DNA of 39,209 nt, taken from Acidobacteriota bacterium. GTDB taxonomy: Bacteria > Actinomycetota > Actinomycetes > Actinomycetales > Microbacteriaceae. A program made the position numbers and the translations under genes. Numbering within the stretch: position 1 is the first letter of the stretch; each line of letters starts with the position of its first letter. Shown here piece after piece: positions 14,898 to 24,304 of this stretch. The stretch covers positions 1 through 39,209 of the forward strand of contig JABBOD010000026.1 in NCBI GenBank assembly GCA_019351995.1, given 5' to 3'. The notes beneath the pieces were generated by a model that was not told where the DNA came from, did no database searches, and saw only the letters and a list, made by a program, of their open reading frames with translations.

Positions 14898-15817
14898 TGC
14901 GCGGCATCATCCTCGCAGGTGGCTCGGGCACTCGGCTGTGGCCGATCACCAAGGGCATCTCCAAGCAGTTGATGCCGATCTATGACAAGCCGATGATCTA
15001 CTACCCCTTGTCGACGCTGATGAGCGCCGGCATCCGCGAGATATTGGTGATCACCACCCCGGATGATGCCGCGGCCTTCCGGCGGCTGCTCGGCGATGGC
15101 CGCGAACTCGGCATCGAACTCAGCTACGCGGTGCAGCCGTCACCAGATGGCCTGGCGCAGGCGTTCCTGATCGGCAAGGACTTCATCGGCGAGGAGAAGG
15201 TCGCCCTGGTGTTGGGCGACAACATCTTCCATGGGGTGGACCTCGAGTCGAATCTGCGCAGACACACGGACATCGATGGGGCGTTGATCTTCGCCTGTCA
15301 GGTCTCGAACCCGAAGGCGTATGGCGTCGTCGAGTTCGATCGGGATTTCGTGGCGCTCTCGATCGAAGAGAAACCCGAACGGCCCAAGAGCAACTTCGCC
15401 GTGCCAGGACTCTACTTTTACGACAATTCGGTCGTCGAGGTCGCCAAGGAAATCGCACCAAGTGCGCGTGGAGAACTCGAGATTTCCACGGTCAACGAAC
15501 ACTACCTGGAGCGTCACGCCCTTCAGGTGCAGGTTCTCGACCGCGGAACCGCCTGGCTCGACACCGGAACGATCGAGTCCATGATCCAGGCGTCCGAGTT
15601 CGTGCGGGTGATCGAACACCGTCAGGGCACCAAGATCGGGTGCATTGAAGAGATCGCATGGCGCGCGGGCTGGATCGACGATGAGGACCTCGAAAGGCTC
15701 GCCGCGCCGCTGACGAAGAGCGGTTACGGCGTGTACCTTTCCGAGATCCTGGCCGAGAAATCACACAGCGCGACCCCCCACAATCCAGTGACCAGAAGAA
15801 GGCACGACAATGGCTGA
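14897..15817 (+). CDS. rmlA: Glucose-1-phosphate thymidylyltransferase
   Basis: A 306-residue nucleotidyltransferase that makes dTDP-glucose from dTTP and glucose-1-phosphate. The start is a textbook RmlA signature: [16 protein letters not shown] (residues 3-18), then [27 protein letters not shown] carries the metal-binding Asp, and GTAWLDTGT is near residue 220. Length is slightly above the usual 290 because of a Ser/Thr/His-rich tail that runs into the gmd start with an 8-base overlap. It supplies substrate to RmlB for both rhamnose and the amino sugar. Confidence 0.96.
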   Translation: MRGIILAGGSGTRLWPITKGISKQLMPIYDKPMIYYPLSTLMSAGIREILVITTPDDAAAFRRLLGDGRELGIELSYAVQPSPDGLAQAFLIGKDFIGEEKVALVLGDNIFHGVDLESNLRRHTDIDGALIFACQVSNPKAYGVVEFDRDFVALSIEEKPERPKSNFAVPGLYFYDNSVVEVAKEIAPSARGELEISTVNEHYLERHALQVQVLDRGTAWLDTGTIESMIQASEFVRVIEHRQGTKIGCIEEIAWRAGWIDDEDLERLAAPLTKSGYGVYLSEILAEKSHSATPHNPVTRRRHDNG

Positions 15818-16847
15818 GCCCGAGCGACCCCAACGCGCTCTGATTACCGGGATCACCGGTCAGGACGGTTCGTACCTGGCGGAACTACTGCTCGGCAAGG
15901 GCTATGAGGTCCACGGACTGATTCGTCGTTCGTCCAGCTTCAATACGGGCAGGATTAATCACCTCTACCACGACCCGCACGAAGCGGGGGCCAAACTCGA
16001 GTTGCACTTCGGGGATATCGCGGACGCATCTCGCCTCTCCGCACTGATCACGGGAATCGCTCCCGACGAGATCTACCACCTCGCGGCCCAGTCCCACGTC
16101 CGTGTCTCGTTCGACGAGCCCGCCTACACCGGCGACACCACGGGCCTCGGGACGATTCGCATCCTAGAGGCGATCCGGCAGACACAGGTTCCGACCCGCT
16201 TCTACCAGGCTTCCAGCTCCGAGATGTTCGGGGCGACGCCGCCACCGCAGCGGGAGGACACCCCTTTTTATCCGCGTTCTCCCTATGCAGCCGCGAAGCT
16301 GTATGCGTACTGGGCCGCGCGGAATTACCGGGAGGCATACAGCGTGTATGCGGTCAACGGCATCCTTTTCAATCACGAGAGCCCCCGGCGCGGACAAACC
16401 TTCGTCACGCGGAAGATCACGCAGGCGGTGGCGAATATCGTCGCCGGGCGTCAGAAAGAGCTGTACCTGGGCAACCTGGCGGCTCGCCGCGACTGGGGAT
16501 ACGCGCCTGAATACGTCGAGGCGATGTGGCGGATGTTGCAGGTCGACCAGCCGGACGACTATGTGGTCGCAACGGGAACCGACTTCAGCGTCGAAGACTT
16601 TGTGCGCTTCTCGTTCGAGCGCGCCGGACTCGACTGGCAGAAATACGTGCGTACCGACGAGCGCTACTTCCGCCCGACCGAAGTCGACTCACTCGTCGGG
16701 GACGCGTCGCGAGCGGCGGAGGTGCTCGGATGGCGAGCGTCGGTCCACCCCGAGCAGCTCGCCGCGCTCATGGTGGATCATGACATCGCCGAACTCGACG
16801 GCCCGGTCATCGACGTTCCGTTGGTCGCACCGTGGACAACGGGATGA
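15810..16847 (+). CDS. gmd: GDP-mannose 4,6-dehydratase
   Basis: A 345-residue SDR enzyme that turns GDP-mannose into GDP-4-keto-6-deoxymannose. Signatures are [19 protein letters not shown] with the Gly motif, [26 protein letters not shown], the catalytic SSSEMFG and [12 protein letters not shown] (Tyr-xxx-Lys), and [10 protein letters not shown]. The paired fcl gene lies one gene downstream, so the end product is GDP-L-fucose. GDP-mannose would have to come from genes outside the window. Confidence 0.96.
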   Translation: MAEPERPQRALITGITGQDGSYLAELLLGKGYEVHGLIRRSSSFNTGRINHLYHDPHEAGAKLELHFGDIADASRLSALITGIAPDEIYHLAAQSHVRVSFDEPAYTGDTTGLGTIRILEAIRQTQVPTRFYQASSSEMFGATPPPQREDTPFYPRSPYAAAKLYAYWAARNYREAYSVYAVNGILFNHESPRRGQTFVTRKITQAVANIVAGRQKELYLGNLAARRDWGYAPEYVEAMWRMLQVDQPDDYVVATGTDFSVEDFVRFSFERAGLDWQKYVRTDERYFRPTEVDSLVGDASRAAEVLGWRASVHPEQLAALMVDHDIAELDGPVIDVPLVAPWTTG

Positions 16848-17602
16848 GCATCGGCATCGTGGTGCCGACACTGGGTGAGCGTCCCGAATACCTTCGCGAG
16901 TCTTTGGCGTCGATCCGTGCGGCGGGGACCGCGCACGTTGCAATCGTGGCGCCCGCGACCTTCGATGCCTCGGCGCTGCTGGCGGAGGGGCTCGCGGACG
17001 AGAAGATCGACGAGACCGGCAGGAGCCTGCCTGAGGCGATCAACCAGGGTATCGCGGCGCTCGCCAGCGATGTGGAATATGTCGGGTGGCTGGGCGACGA
17101 CGATCTGTTGCGCCCCGATGCGATCGGCATCGCCGAGCGCGAACTTCGCCGCCGAGTGCGTGTTGCCGCGGTCTACGGGCGGTGCGACTACATCGATGCT
17201 GCCGGAACCACGGTCTGGCGCAACTCGTCCGGCAGATGGGCTGCACCCCTGTTGCATGTCGGGCCCGACCTCGTGCCGCAGCCGGGGTCGTTGATCCGGC
17301 GTTCTGCCTGGCAGGCGGTCGGGGGCGTGCGAACCGATCTCGGTTGGGCCTTCGACTTCGATCTCTTTCTGAAACTGTCCGCTGTCGGCCGGCTTCATTT
17401 CATCCCTGTCGTGCTCGCGGCCTTCCGCTGGCATCCGGGGTCTTTGTCGGTCGGGCAGCGCCGGGATTCGGTGCGGGAGGCGAGTCAGGTGCGCCGCGAG
17501 CACCTCCCGCGCTGGGCTCGCGTGATCTCGGTGCTGTGGGAACGTCCCGTTCAATGGGCCACGTTCCGAGCATCGGCGCTGGTGGAGAGGAGTTCGCGGT
17601 GA
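16844..17602 (+). CDS. GT2 family glycosyltransferase
   Basis: A 252-residue single-domain GT2 protein. ATG 16844 overlaps the gmd stop as ATGA and is preferred to the GTG at 16832. It starts with [15 protein letters not shown]. The metal motif is [14 protein letters not shown], and the later [14 protein letters not shown] resembles the catalytic-base region. [12 protein letters not shown] matches the H-x-S motif of many small GT2 enzymes. Lying between gmd and fcl and coupled to both, it is the best candidate in the window for a fucosyltransferase (inference from position only). Confidence 0.85.
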   Translation: MSIGIVVPTLGERPEYLRESLASIRAAGTAHVAIVAPATFDASALLAEGLADEKIDETGRSLPEAINQGIAALASDVEYVGWLGDDDLLRPDAIGIAERELRRRVRVAAVYGRCDYIDAAGTTVWRNSSGRWAAPLLHVGPDLVPQPGSLIRRSAWQAVGGVRTDLGWAFDFDLFLKLSAVGRLHFIPVVLAAFRWHPGSLSVGQRRDSVREASQVRREHLPRWARVISVLWERPVQWATFRASALVERSSR

Positions 17603-18540
17603 GCGACGATCACGGGACGGTCTACGTTGCAGGACACCGCGGCCTCGTCGGATCGGCCATCACCCGAGCGCTCGATGGGCGGGGACGTCGATGGATCGGG
17701 CGAACGCGCGCCGAGCTCGACCTTACCGACCGTCCATCTGTCATGGACTTCGTGACGTCGGAGAAGCCGGAATCGATGATCATCGCCGCCGCCAAAGTCG
17801 GCGGGATCGCTGCGAATGACCGTTATCCCGTCGAGTTTCTGGCCGAGAACTTGATGATTCAGACGAATCTGATCGACGCGGCGCACACGGCCGGTGTCGA
17901 GCGGGTGCTCTTTCTCGGCTCCTCATGCATCTACCCCAAGTTCGCTCCCCAACCGATCCACGAGGACTCGTTGCTGACCGGACCGCTGGAGCCCACCAAT
18001 GATGCATACGCCATTGCGAAGATCGCGGGCATCCGGTTGATCGACGCATACCGCTCGCAGTACGGGCGCCGATGGATCTCGGCGATGCCGACCAACCTGT
18101 ATGGCCCCGGTGACAACTTCGACCTCGAGACCTCCCACGTGCTGCCCGCGCTGCTGCACCGATTCCACGACGCGGTGCAGACAGGCGCGCCATCGGTCAC
18201 CCTCTGGGGCGACGGTTCGGCTCTTCGCGAGTTCTTGCACGTCGACGACATGGCGGCCGCGATGCTGTTCTTGCTTGATGGGTACGATGAACCCGGCCCG
18301 ATCAATGTCGGTTTTGGTGAAGACGTGACGATCCGAGAGCTCGCGGAACTCGTCGCGGCCGTCGCTGGATTCGAGGGCCAGGTCCACTGGGATGCCTCCA
18401 AGCCGAACGGCACTCCCCGCAAAATCCTCGATTCCGGCAGGCTGCGCGCCCTCGGGTGGACGCCGAAAGTCGACCTGGCAGACGGAGTCCGGGACACATA
18501 CGACTGGTACCTGCGGTCGCTCGCCACCGAGCCGTCCTGA
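17599..18540 (+). CDS. fcl: GDP-L-fucose synthase
   Basis: A 313-residue SDR epimerase/reductase that converts GDP-4-keto-6-deoxymannose to GDP-L-fucose. Signatures are the NADP loop AGHRGLVGSAI, AAAKVGGIAAND, LGSSCIYPKFAPQPI with catalytic Ser and Cys, NDAYAIAKIAG (Tyr-xxx-Lys), and NLYGPGDNFD. GTG 17599 overlaps the previous GT2 stop as GTGA; the longer upstream frame is a shadow. With gmd it completes the GDP-fucose pathway. Confidence 0.96.
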   Translation: MSDDHGTVYVAGHRGLVGSAITRALDGRGRRWIGRTRAELDLTDRPSVMDFVTSEKPESMIIAAAKVGGIAANDRYPVEFLAENLMIQTNLIDAAHTAGVERVLFLGSSCIYPKFAPQPIHEDSLLTGPLEPTNDAYAIAKIAGIRLIDAYRSQYGRRWISAMPTNLYGPGDNFDLETSHVLPALLHRFHDAVQTGAPSVTLWGDGSALREFLHVDDMAAAMLFLLDGYDEPGPINVGFGEDVTIRELAELVAAVAGFEGQVHWDASKPNGTPRKILDSGRLRALGWTPKVDLADGVRDTYDWYLRSLATEPS

Positions 18541-18570
18541 CCCAGAATCACGCCGAAAAAAGGTAGTTCC

Positions 18571-20397
18571 GTGCTCCGATCCATCCGTCTCACGCTGAGT
18601 TTCCTCAGCGTCCGCCAACGCGCGACGTATGTCGCGCTCGTCGCGGCGCGTACTCTCACCGGGCTGCTCGATGTGATGGGAATCATCCTGATCGGAATCG
18701 TCGCGAGTGTGGGGGCGACCCAGCTGCTGAAGGGGGGCACCACCCTGACGATCTTCGGCTTCAAGGTCCCGACGGTGTCTTCCGACGAGATCGTCGTGCT
18801 GGTGATCGTCGTCCTGATCGTCTTCCTCGTCAAAGCGCTCCTGGCCGTACTCTTCTCGTTCCTTCTCACCAGGTTTGTGGCTCGCCTTGAGGTGGCGAAC
18901 GCGACCAATGTCGCCGAACTCTTGCTCCGCAGTGATCTCGACAGTGTGAAGCGGTACTCCAAAGCCGAGTTCCAGTACGCGATCACCGGGTCGATGACGT
19001 ACACGTTCACTGGAATCCTCAACAACATCGCCATCTTCTTCAGCGAGGGATTCTTGCTGATTCTGGTGTCGGCAACGTTCTTCATCATCAATACGGTCGC
19101 GGCGGCAGTCGCGCTCGCCTATTTCGCGCTGATCATCCTGATCATTCAGCTCGCGATCGGCCGCAACGTCAAACGTGCCGGCGTCGACGCCGTCGAGGGA
19201 ACCGTCGACACGACCAACACCGTGAGCGACACGATCGACACCTTCCGTGAGATCTCCGTCGCCGGCAAACAACGCCATTTCATCGACCGCATCCACGACT
19301 CGCTCGGCCGAATCGCCAGCAGTGGAGCGATCCTGACCTTCCTGTCCGGGATGCCGCGCTACGTCGTCGAAACCGCCCTGATGCTCGGTGTGGTTGCGTT
19401 CGTTGCCGTGCTCTTCCTGACGGGACAACTTGCCTCCGGCTTTATCACGGTGGGCGTCTTCCTCACCGGCGGCGTCAGGATCATGGCATCGCTGCTTCCT
19501 CTCCAGAACGCAGTTCTGACCATCCGTCAGAATGTCGAGCAGTCCCGCCTCGCACAAGGCCTGATCGTGCAGGCGCGGGCTGCTGGCATCGATCGCGTCG
19601 AGGCACAGGATCGACGCGTCGCTGAGCGCACGAGCCAGGCGGTCGGCACCGAGTTGGGGCTCCCGATCGAGATATCTCGGGTGCATTACCGTTACCCCGG
19701 TGATGACCACGAGACCCTGAAGGACATCTCGATGTCCATCTCCGCAGGTCAGAATGTCGCCATTATCGGTCCTTCTGGCGCAGGCAAGACCACTTTGGTC
19801 GACCTGATCCTCGGGCTTCTCGAACCGAGCTCCGGCAGCGTTCTGGTCGACGGCGCGCATCCACTCGTCACCCGGACCGAATTGCCCGGCACGATCTCGT
19901 ACGTTCCGCAGAAACCGGGCATCGTCTCCGGCACGATCCTGGAGAACATCGCGCTGGGGGTGGACCCGGAGGACATCGACCGCGTGCGAGCGCGCGATGC
20001 CATCAACGCGGCATTCCTGGGCGAGTTCATCGACAGCCTGCCCGACGGTCTTGACACCTCCGTCGGCAAACAGGTCGACTCCCTCAGCGGGGGTCAGATC
20101 CAGCGCCTTGGCCTGGCTCGAGCGCTGTACACGCGGCCCCGGCTGATCATCCTGGATGAGGCGACAAGCGGACTCGACGCAGGCTCCGAGGCCTTCGTCT
20201 CGGACAGCCTCCGCTCGCTCTACGGCGCGGTGACGATCGTGGTGATCGCGCATCGTCTTTCGACGATCCAGCATGCCGACACCGTCTTCGTGATCGACGG
20301 TGGCGAGGTCGTGGCGTCAGGGGACTTCGCCACCATGCGCGCTACGGTACCGATGGTCGCGGAGTACGTGAAACTGATGTCGTTCGACACGGAATGA
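18571..20397 (+). CDS. ABC exporter, fused permease-ATPase, PglK/MsbA-like (copy 1)
   Basis: A 608-residue half-transporter. The first 330 residues are a type IV ABC membrane domain with about six hydrophobic segments. The nucleotide-binding domain carries Walker A GPSGAGKTT near residues 399-407, Q-loop SYVPQKPG, signature LSGGQIQR near 505, Walker B LIILDEATSGLD near 523, and H-loop AHRLST near 557. Homodimers of this type flip lipid-linked oligosaccharides (PglK) or export lipids. The location suggests a flippase for a polyprenyl-pyrophosphate glycan. The ribosome site is AAAAGG before GTG 18571. It is clearly paralogous to the transporter at 27767-29587. Confidence 0.9.
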   Translation: MLRSIRLTLSFLSVRQRATYVALVAARTLTGLLDVMGIILIGIVASVGATQLLKGGTTLTIFGFKVPTVSSDEIVVLVIVVLIVFLVKALLAVLFSFLLTRFVARLEVANATNVAELLLRSDLDSVKRYSKAEFQYAITGSMTYTFTGILNNIAIFFSEGFLLILVSATFFIINTVAAAVALAYFALIILIIQLAIGRNVKRAGVDAVEGTVDTTNTVSDTIDTFREISVAGKQRHFIDRIHDSLGRIASSGAILTFLSGMPRYVVETALMLGVVAFVAVLFLTGQLASGFITVGVFLTGGVRIMASLLPLQNAVLTIRQNVEQSRLAQGLIVQARAAGIDRVEAQDRRVAERTSQAVGTELGLPIEISRVHYRYPGDDHETLKDISMSISAGQNVAIIGPSGAGKTTLVDLILGLLEPSSGSVLVDGAHPLVTRTELPGTISYVPQKPGIVSGTILENIALGVDPEDIDRVRARDAINAAFLGEFIDSLPDGLDTSVGKQVDSLSGGQIQRLGLARALYTRPRLIILDEATSGLDAGSEAFVSDSLRSLYGAVTIVVIAHRLSTIQHADTVFVIDGGEVVASGDFATMRATVPMVAEYVKLMSFDTE

Positions 20398-20406
20398 GGT
20401 CGTGAG

Positions 20407-21156
20407 ATGAAGACCCTCGTCGCGATCCCCGCCTTCAACGAGGAGGCGTCGATCGGTGCGGTGCTCGACGAGTTGAGCACCCATCATCCCCTCGTCCATG
20501 TTGTCGTCATCGATGACGGGTCGCGGGACAGCACCTACCAGGTGGTGACCGCGCACGGCGTCCGCGTGATCCACCATGCCGTCAATCTCGGTGTGGGGGC
20601 GGCGATGGGAACGGCGTTCAAGTTCGCCGTGCGCAACGGGTACGACGCCGTCGTGCAGGTCGATGCCGATGGGCAGCACCGACCCGAGTTCCTGGAAAAA
20701 CTTCTCGCGGCTGTCGGCGACGCCGACATCGTCATCGGAAGCCGTTTCGCGGATGGCGGCCGCTACCGCACGACGACAGCCCGCCGCGGCGTCCAACGCG
20801 TCATCGCCTGGGTTGTCTCCGCATACACGCGAACTCGGTTGACCGACGTGACGAGCGGATTCCGTGTCGCGGGTCCACGCGCCGTGGAACTCTTCGCCGT
20901 GCACTACCCGGTGGAGTGGCTCGGTGACACCGTGGAGTCGATCGTCCTCGCCTCGAAGCAAGGCCTTCGAGTGCGCGAGATCTCGGTCGCCATGAACGAG
21001 AGGATGGCCGGACTGCCATCCCAGAACGTCTTTCGGGCCCTTGCGTACACCAGCCGGATCTTCCTGATCCTCCTGTTGGCCGGGATCCGCAAGCTCCCAC
21101 GGGGCGTGCAACGACCATCGTCATCGCCCCCATCCAAACGAAAGGCCACCGCGTGA
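20407..21156 (+). CDS. GT2 family, polyprenyl-phosphate sugar synthase-like
   Basis: A 249-residue GT2 of the DPM1/GtrB-like class. Motifs are TLVAIPAFNEE at residue 3, VVIDDGSRDSTY, NLGVGAAMG, the metal motif VQVDADGQHRPEFLEKL, GSRFADGG and DVTSGFRVAGPRAV. The C-terminus has only one weak hydrophobic stretch (IFLILLLAGI), so it probably relies on a partner for membrane attachment. It overlaps by GTGA a DUF2304 gene, a pairing often seen for such GT2 proteins. Likely role: charging polyprenyl phosphate with a sugar used outside the membrane. The sugar is unknown. Confidence 0.86.
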   Translation: MKTLVAIPAFNEEASIGAVLDELSTHHPLVHVVVIDDGSRDSTYQVVTAHGVRVIHHAVNLGVGAAMGTAFKFAVRNGYDAVVQVDADGQHRPEFLEKLLAAVGDADIVIGSRFADGGRYRTTTARRGVQRVIAWVVSAYTRTRLTDVTSGFRVAGPRAVELFAVHYPVEWLGDTVESIVLASKQGLRVREISVAMNERMAGLPSQNVFRALAYTSRIFLILLLAGIRKLPRGVQRPSSSPPSKRKATA

Positions 21157-21518
21157 ATCCTCAGCTCCTGGCGATCGTGCTCTCGGTCGCGCTGCTGTTC
21201 TTCATCCTCGCCCTGCTGCGCTCCAACGTGCTTCCGGAAAAGTACGCCGTTGTCTGGCTCATTGCCGGGCTGGTCAGCGTCTTCCTCTCGATTTTCCCGG
21301 CCATCTTGAACGCGGTCGCGGCCTTTTTCGGCATCTCACAGCCGATCAATCTGATCTTCTTCGCGGGGTTCTTCCTGGTGCTCCTGTTCTTGATGCAGCT
21401 CACGCTCGAACTCGCGCGCACGCGCGACGAGCTTCGCAGGGTCGTGCAGAGCATCGCGATCGACCTGGAGGAGAAGGCTGCCGGTCCAGCTGCTGACGAT
21501 CGGACTCCCCACGCATGA
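21153..21518 (+). CDS. DUF2304 small membrane protein
   Basis: A 121-residue protein with three hydrophobic helices (about residues 4-21, 29-50 and 62-83) followed by a charged amphipathic helix LELARTRDELRRVVQSIAIDLEEK. This is the layout of DUF2304 proteins, which accompany GT2 lipid-linked sugar synthases. It overlaps both neighbours by 4 bases (GTGA and ATGA), so the three products are probably made together. Likely a membrane anchor or flippase-like partner of the GT2 upstream (inference). Function is not established. Confidence 0.82.
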   Translation: MNPQLLAIVLSVALLFFILALLRSNVLPEKYAVVWLIAGLVSVFLSIFPAILNAVAAFFGISQPINLIFFAGFFLVLLFLMQLTLELARTRDELRRVVQSIAIDLEEKAAGPAADDRTPHA

Positions 21519-23086
21519 GCAGCGAGACCAAACCCGTTTCTGCCGAGTCCCGCACGAGTGCCTCTGCGCCGATTCGGCGTGCACTGGCGTGGCTTCGGCG
21601 GGTCCCTCTCGTCCTGGTCGCGGCGGCGCTCCTGCTGCTGTCCCTCGGCGCCTGGGTTTTCGCCTCTCCGGTGGGCTCCAGTCCGGATGACGACTTTCAT
21701 TTGGCCAGCATCTGGTGTGCAGACGGATACCGCCCCTTCGCGTGCGAGCCAGGAACCAGCGCGACCTCCCGAATGGTTCCGAGCGCCGTCACGAACAGCA
21801 TGGACTGTTACGCCCGTAACCCCGCGCAGAGTGCCGTCTGCCAGGGGCCGTTACTCAACGGTGCGACGGTTGCCAATACGCCGACCAGCCGTGGAAGCTT
21901 CGAGAACAACTATCCACCTGTCTTCTACGCGGTGATGGGACTTCTGGTCACGCCGAACCTGGCTGTTTCCGTCATCCTCATGCGCTTCCTCACCGTGCTC
22001 CTCTTGTGCGGGATCTCGGCCGGCCTGTTCCTGGCGCTCCCGAGAAACCGGCGTGCGCCGTTGATTTGGGGGTGGGCTGTCACCGTTGTTCCGCTGGGGA
22101 TGTTCCTCCTCGCCTCCAACAATCCGAGCTCGTGGGCCATCATCGGCGTCGGCTCCGGCTGGATATCGCTCCTCGGGTTTCTGGAGACCCGCGGCCGCCA
22201 GAAGTTCGTGCTCGGTGCGCTGCTGACGGTCTCGGTGGTGATGGCCTCCGGCGCACGCGCTGACGCCGCGGTGTACTCCGTCATCGGCATGGGGGCGGTG
22301 GCCATCCTGACCTTCCGGCGTCAACGGCGCTACCTGCTCGACCTGATCCTGCCCGCCGTGCTCTCCGTGGTCGCCTTCCTGTTCTTCATCACCTCGCAGC
22401 AGAGCACTGTCGTCAGCTCGGGCCTCACCGACAGCACCACCGGACCGGCGTTGACGACGGGCTCGCCGGGACTTCTCTCGTTGGTGGCCTCTAACCTTCT
22501 GAACCTTCCCAGCTTGTGGTCGGGCGTTTTCGGCGGCTGGGGGCTCGGCTGGCTCGACACGGCAATGCCCACCGTGGTGACGGCATCGGGGATCATCGCG
22601 TTCCTGGTCGCCACCGCCGTCGGAGTGGGCCGCGTGTGGGGTCGCAAGATCCTCATCGTGTGCCTCCTGATTCTGGGGATCTGGCTCATTCCGGCTTTCG
22701 TCCTCATTCAGGGTCAGCAACAGGTGGGAAGCTATGTGCAGCCGCGCTACATCCTTCCCCTCATGGAGGTGTTGGCGGGCGTGGCGATGCTCACGCAACC
22801 GGGGCGAGGCCTGCGCTGGAGCCGGTTCCAACTCGCCATCATCGGGGGCGCTCTCGCCCTCTCCAACGCCATCGCGCTGCATTCGAATATTCACCGATAC
22901 GTCACCGGTATCAGGCATCAGGGCTGGAACCTCGATTCGGCGGGGGAATGGTGGTGGAGTGTTCCGTTCAGTCCGATGTTCGACTGGATCGTCGGGTCGG
23001 TCGCCTTCGCGTTACTCCTGTTCGTTCTGGGCCGCGCGGCATTCGGTGCCGAGCGAGAGCGCGTGGAGTCCCTCGAGACGGTCTAG
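21515..23086 (+). CDS. DUF2142-like polytopic membrane protein, probable GT-C glycosyltransferase
   Basis: A 523-residue integral membrane protein with a cytoplasmic N-terminus of about 29 residues, then roughly ten to eleven hydrophobic segments. Directly after the first helix (about 30-50) comes SSPDDDFHLASIWC. An Asp-rich first extracellular loop of this kind is where GT-C enzymes place their catalytic acidic residue. The same loop has four Cys that could form disulfides. The long loop between TM1 and TM2 and the QPRYILPL motif late in the protein fit the DUF2142 family. It may use the lipid-linked sugar made by the GT2/DUF2304 pair upstream, with which it overlaps by ATGA. This is inferred from fold class and context. 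Confidence 0.78.
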   Translation: MSSETKPVSAESRTSASAPIRRALAWLRRVPLVLVAAALLLLSLGAWVFASPVGSSPDDDFHLASIWCADGYRPFACEPGTSATSRMVPSAVTNSMDCYARNPAQSAVCQGPLLNGATVANTPTSRGSFENNYPPVFYAVMGLLVTPNLAVSVILMRFLTVLLLCGISAGLFLALPRNRRAPLIWGWAVTVVPLGMFLLASNNPSSWAIIGVGSGWISLLGFLETRGRQKFVLGALLTVSVVMASGARADAAVYSVIGMGAVAILTFRRQRRYLLDLILPAVLSVVAFLFFITSQQSTVVSSGLTDSTTGPALTTGSPGLLSLVASNLLNLPSLWSGVFGGWGLGWLDTAMPTVVTASGIIAFLVATAVGVGRVWGRKILIVCLLILGIWLIPAFVLIQGQQQVGSYVQPRYILPLMEVLAGVAMLTQPGRGLRWSRFQLAIIGGALALSNAIALHSNIHRYVTGIRHQGWNLDSAGEWWWSVPFSPMFDWIVGSVAFALLLFVLGRAAFGAERERVESLETV

Positions 23087-23092
23087 TACGGT
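23087..23092 (+). promoter_or_regulatory. Leaderless-type -10 (TACGGT) inside the cluster, for the WsaF-like gene
   Basis: TACGGT begins at the base after the upstream stop codon and ends 6 bases before GTG 23099. The 12-base gap holds no Shine-Dalgarno sequence, so an internal leaderless promoter is the simplest way to start this gene. Confidence 0.45.
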
Positions 23093-23098
23093 GGCACG

Positions 23099-24304
23099 GT
23101 GAAGATCGTCCGCCGGGCATGGAACACCCTGCGCGGTCAGGGGCTGTATTTCGTGACGCAGAAGGCGGTTCTGCGGCTTTTTCCTCATGCGCGCGATCGA
23201 CCGTCGTTGGTCTTCCACGACGACGCCCTCGAGGTCGATTGGCGGACGCCGAAGCCGGGCGCGACGGTGACCACCGATCGCCCATTGCGCACCGCGTGGA
23301 TCATGTCTCCGCCCGGGGCAAACAGCGGCGGACATCAGAACATCTTCCGGTTCCTCAAGGTGCTGGAGGACGCCGGCCACGAAGTCCGGATCTACCTCTA
23401 TTCCACCTTCGATACCCACACGCCGGGCGAGGTGCGCACGATGCTCGCTGGGTCGAGTTCGTACCCGGACTTGCGCGCCACGATCGACTATTACCCGACC
23501 ACCGGCCTTCCAGCTGATGTCGACGCGATCTTCGCGACCTCGTGGGAGACGGCGTACTGCTCGTTCCGTGACGCATCCGACGCGCGCCGCTTCTACTTCG
23601 TGCAGGATTTCGAGCCGCTCTTCTATCCCATGAGTTCGGAGTCCGTTCTCGCCGAGAACACCTACCGTTTTGGCTTCTACGGCGTGACGGCCGGACGCTG
23701 GCTCGAAACGAAGCTCGCCCGTGACTACGGGATGCGCACCTCCTCATTCGACTTCGGCAGCGACCCGGCGGCGTACCACTTGCTCGACGGGGTGACGCGC
23801 GACTCCGTGTTTTTCTATGCGAGACCGGAGACGCCTCGCCGCGGCTTCGAGTTGGGCGTCTACGCACTCGAGCTGTTCTCGGCGGCCCATCCGGATGTTC
23901 CGATCATTACCGCCGGTCAGAGCCTGCGCCATCTGCGGCTTCCATTCGCCGTCGAGGATCGCGGCAACGTCCAAGTCGCGGAGCTGGGGGCGCTGTACAA
24001 CCGTTGCTCCGCGGCGCTCGTGCTCTCGCTCTCGAACCTGTCATTGTTGCCGCTCGAACTGCTGGCATGCGGGACAGTTCCCGTCGTGAATACGGGCGAG
24101 AACAACGAGCTGGTGTCGGCGAACCCGTTCATCGCGTACACGGCGCCCGCGCCCGCCGCCCTGGCAGATCGCCTCGGCGAGGTCGTCATGCGCCCCGACC
24201 GCGACCTCCACGCACGGCGGGCGGCGGAGAGCGTCGCGCTGTCATCGTGGGGCGCGTCGGGGACACAGTTCCTCGCCGCCGTCGAACGGGGGATGCGTGG
24301 CTGA
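23099..24304 (+). CDS. WsaF-like rhamnosyltransferase (GT-B)
   Basis: A 401-residue protein resembling WsaF, the rhamnosyltransferase of Geobacillus S-layer glycan synthesis. The N-terminal 65 residues are a basic lead-in. Then come TAWIMSPPGANSGGHQNIFR (Gly-rich loop) and the diagnostic RRFYFVQDFEPLFYPMSSE near residue 160-185. The C-terminal half has RPETPRRGFELGVYAL and SALVLSLSNLSLLPLELLACGTVPV-like sequence, with the Glu that binds the nucleotide sugar. GTG 23099 is supported by an internal leaderless promoter. The gene overlaps the next one by 8 bases. A dTDP-rhamnose donor is likely. Confidence 0.85.
   Translation: MKIVRRAWNTLRGQGLYFVTQKAVLRLFPHARDRPSLVFHDDALEVDWRTPKPGATVTTDRPLRTAWIMSPPGANSGGHQNIFRFLKVLEDAGHEVRIYLYSTFDTHTPGEVRTMLAGSSSYPDLRATIDYYPTTGLPADVDAIFATSWETAYCSFRDASDARRFYFVQDFEPLFYPMSSESVLAENTYRFGFYGVTAGRWLETKLARDYGMRTSSFDFGSDPAAYHLLDGVTRDSVFFYARPETPRRGFELGVYALELFSAAHPDVPIITAGQSLRHLRLPFAVEDRGNVQVAELGALYNRCSAALVLSLSNLSLLPLELLACGTVPVVNTGENNELVSANPFIAYTAPAPAALADRLGEVVMRPDRDLHARRAAESVALSSWGASGTQFLAAVERGMRG

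Noticed and set aside
17923..20274. 783-codon minus-strand open frame opposite fcl and the first ABC exporter
   Set aside because: It is antisense to two confidently assigned genes and has a repetitive Asp/Arg/His-rich composition typical of GC-rich shadow frames.
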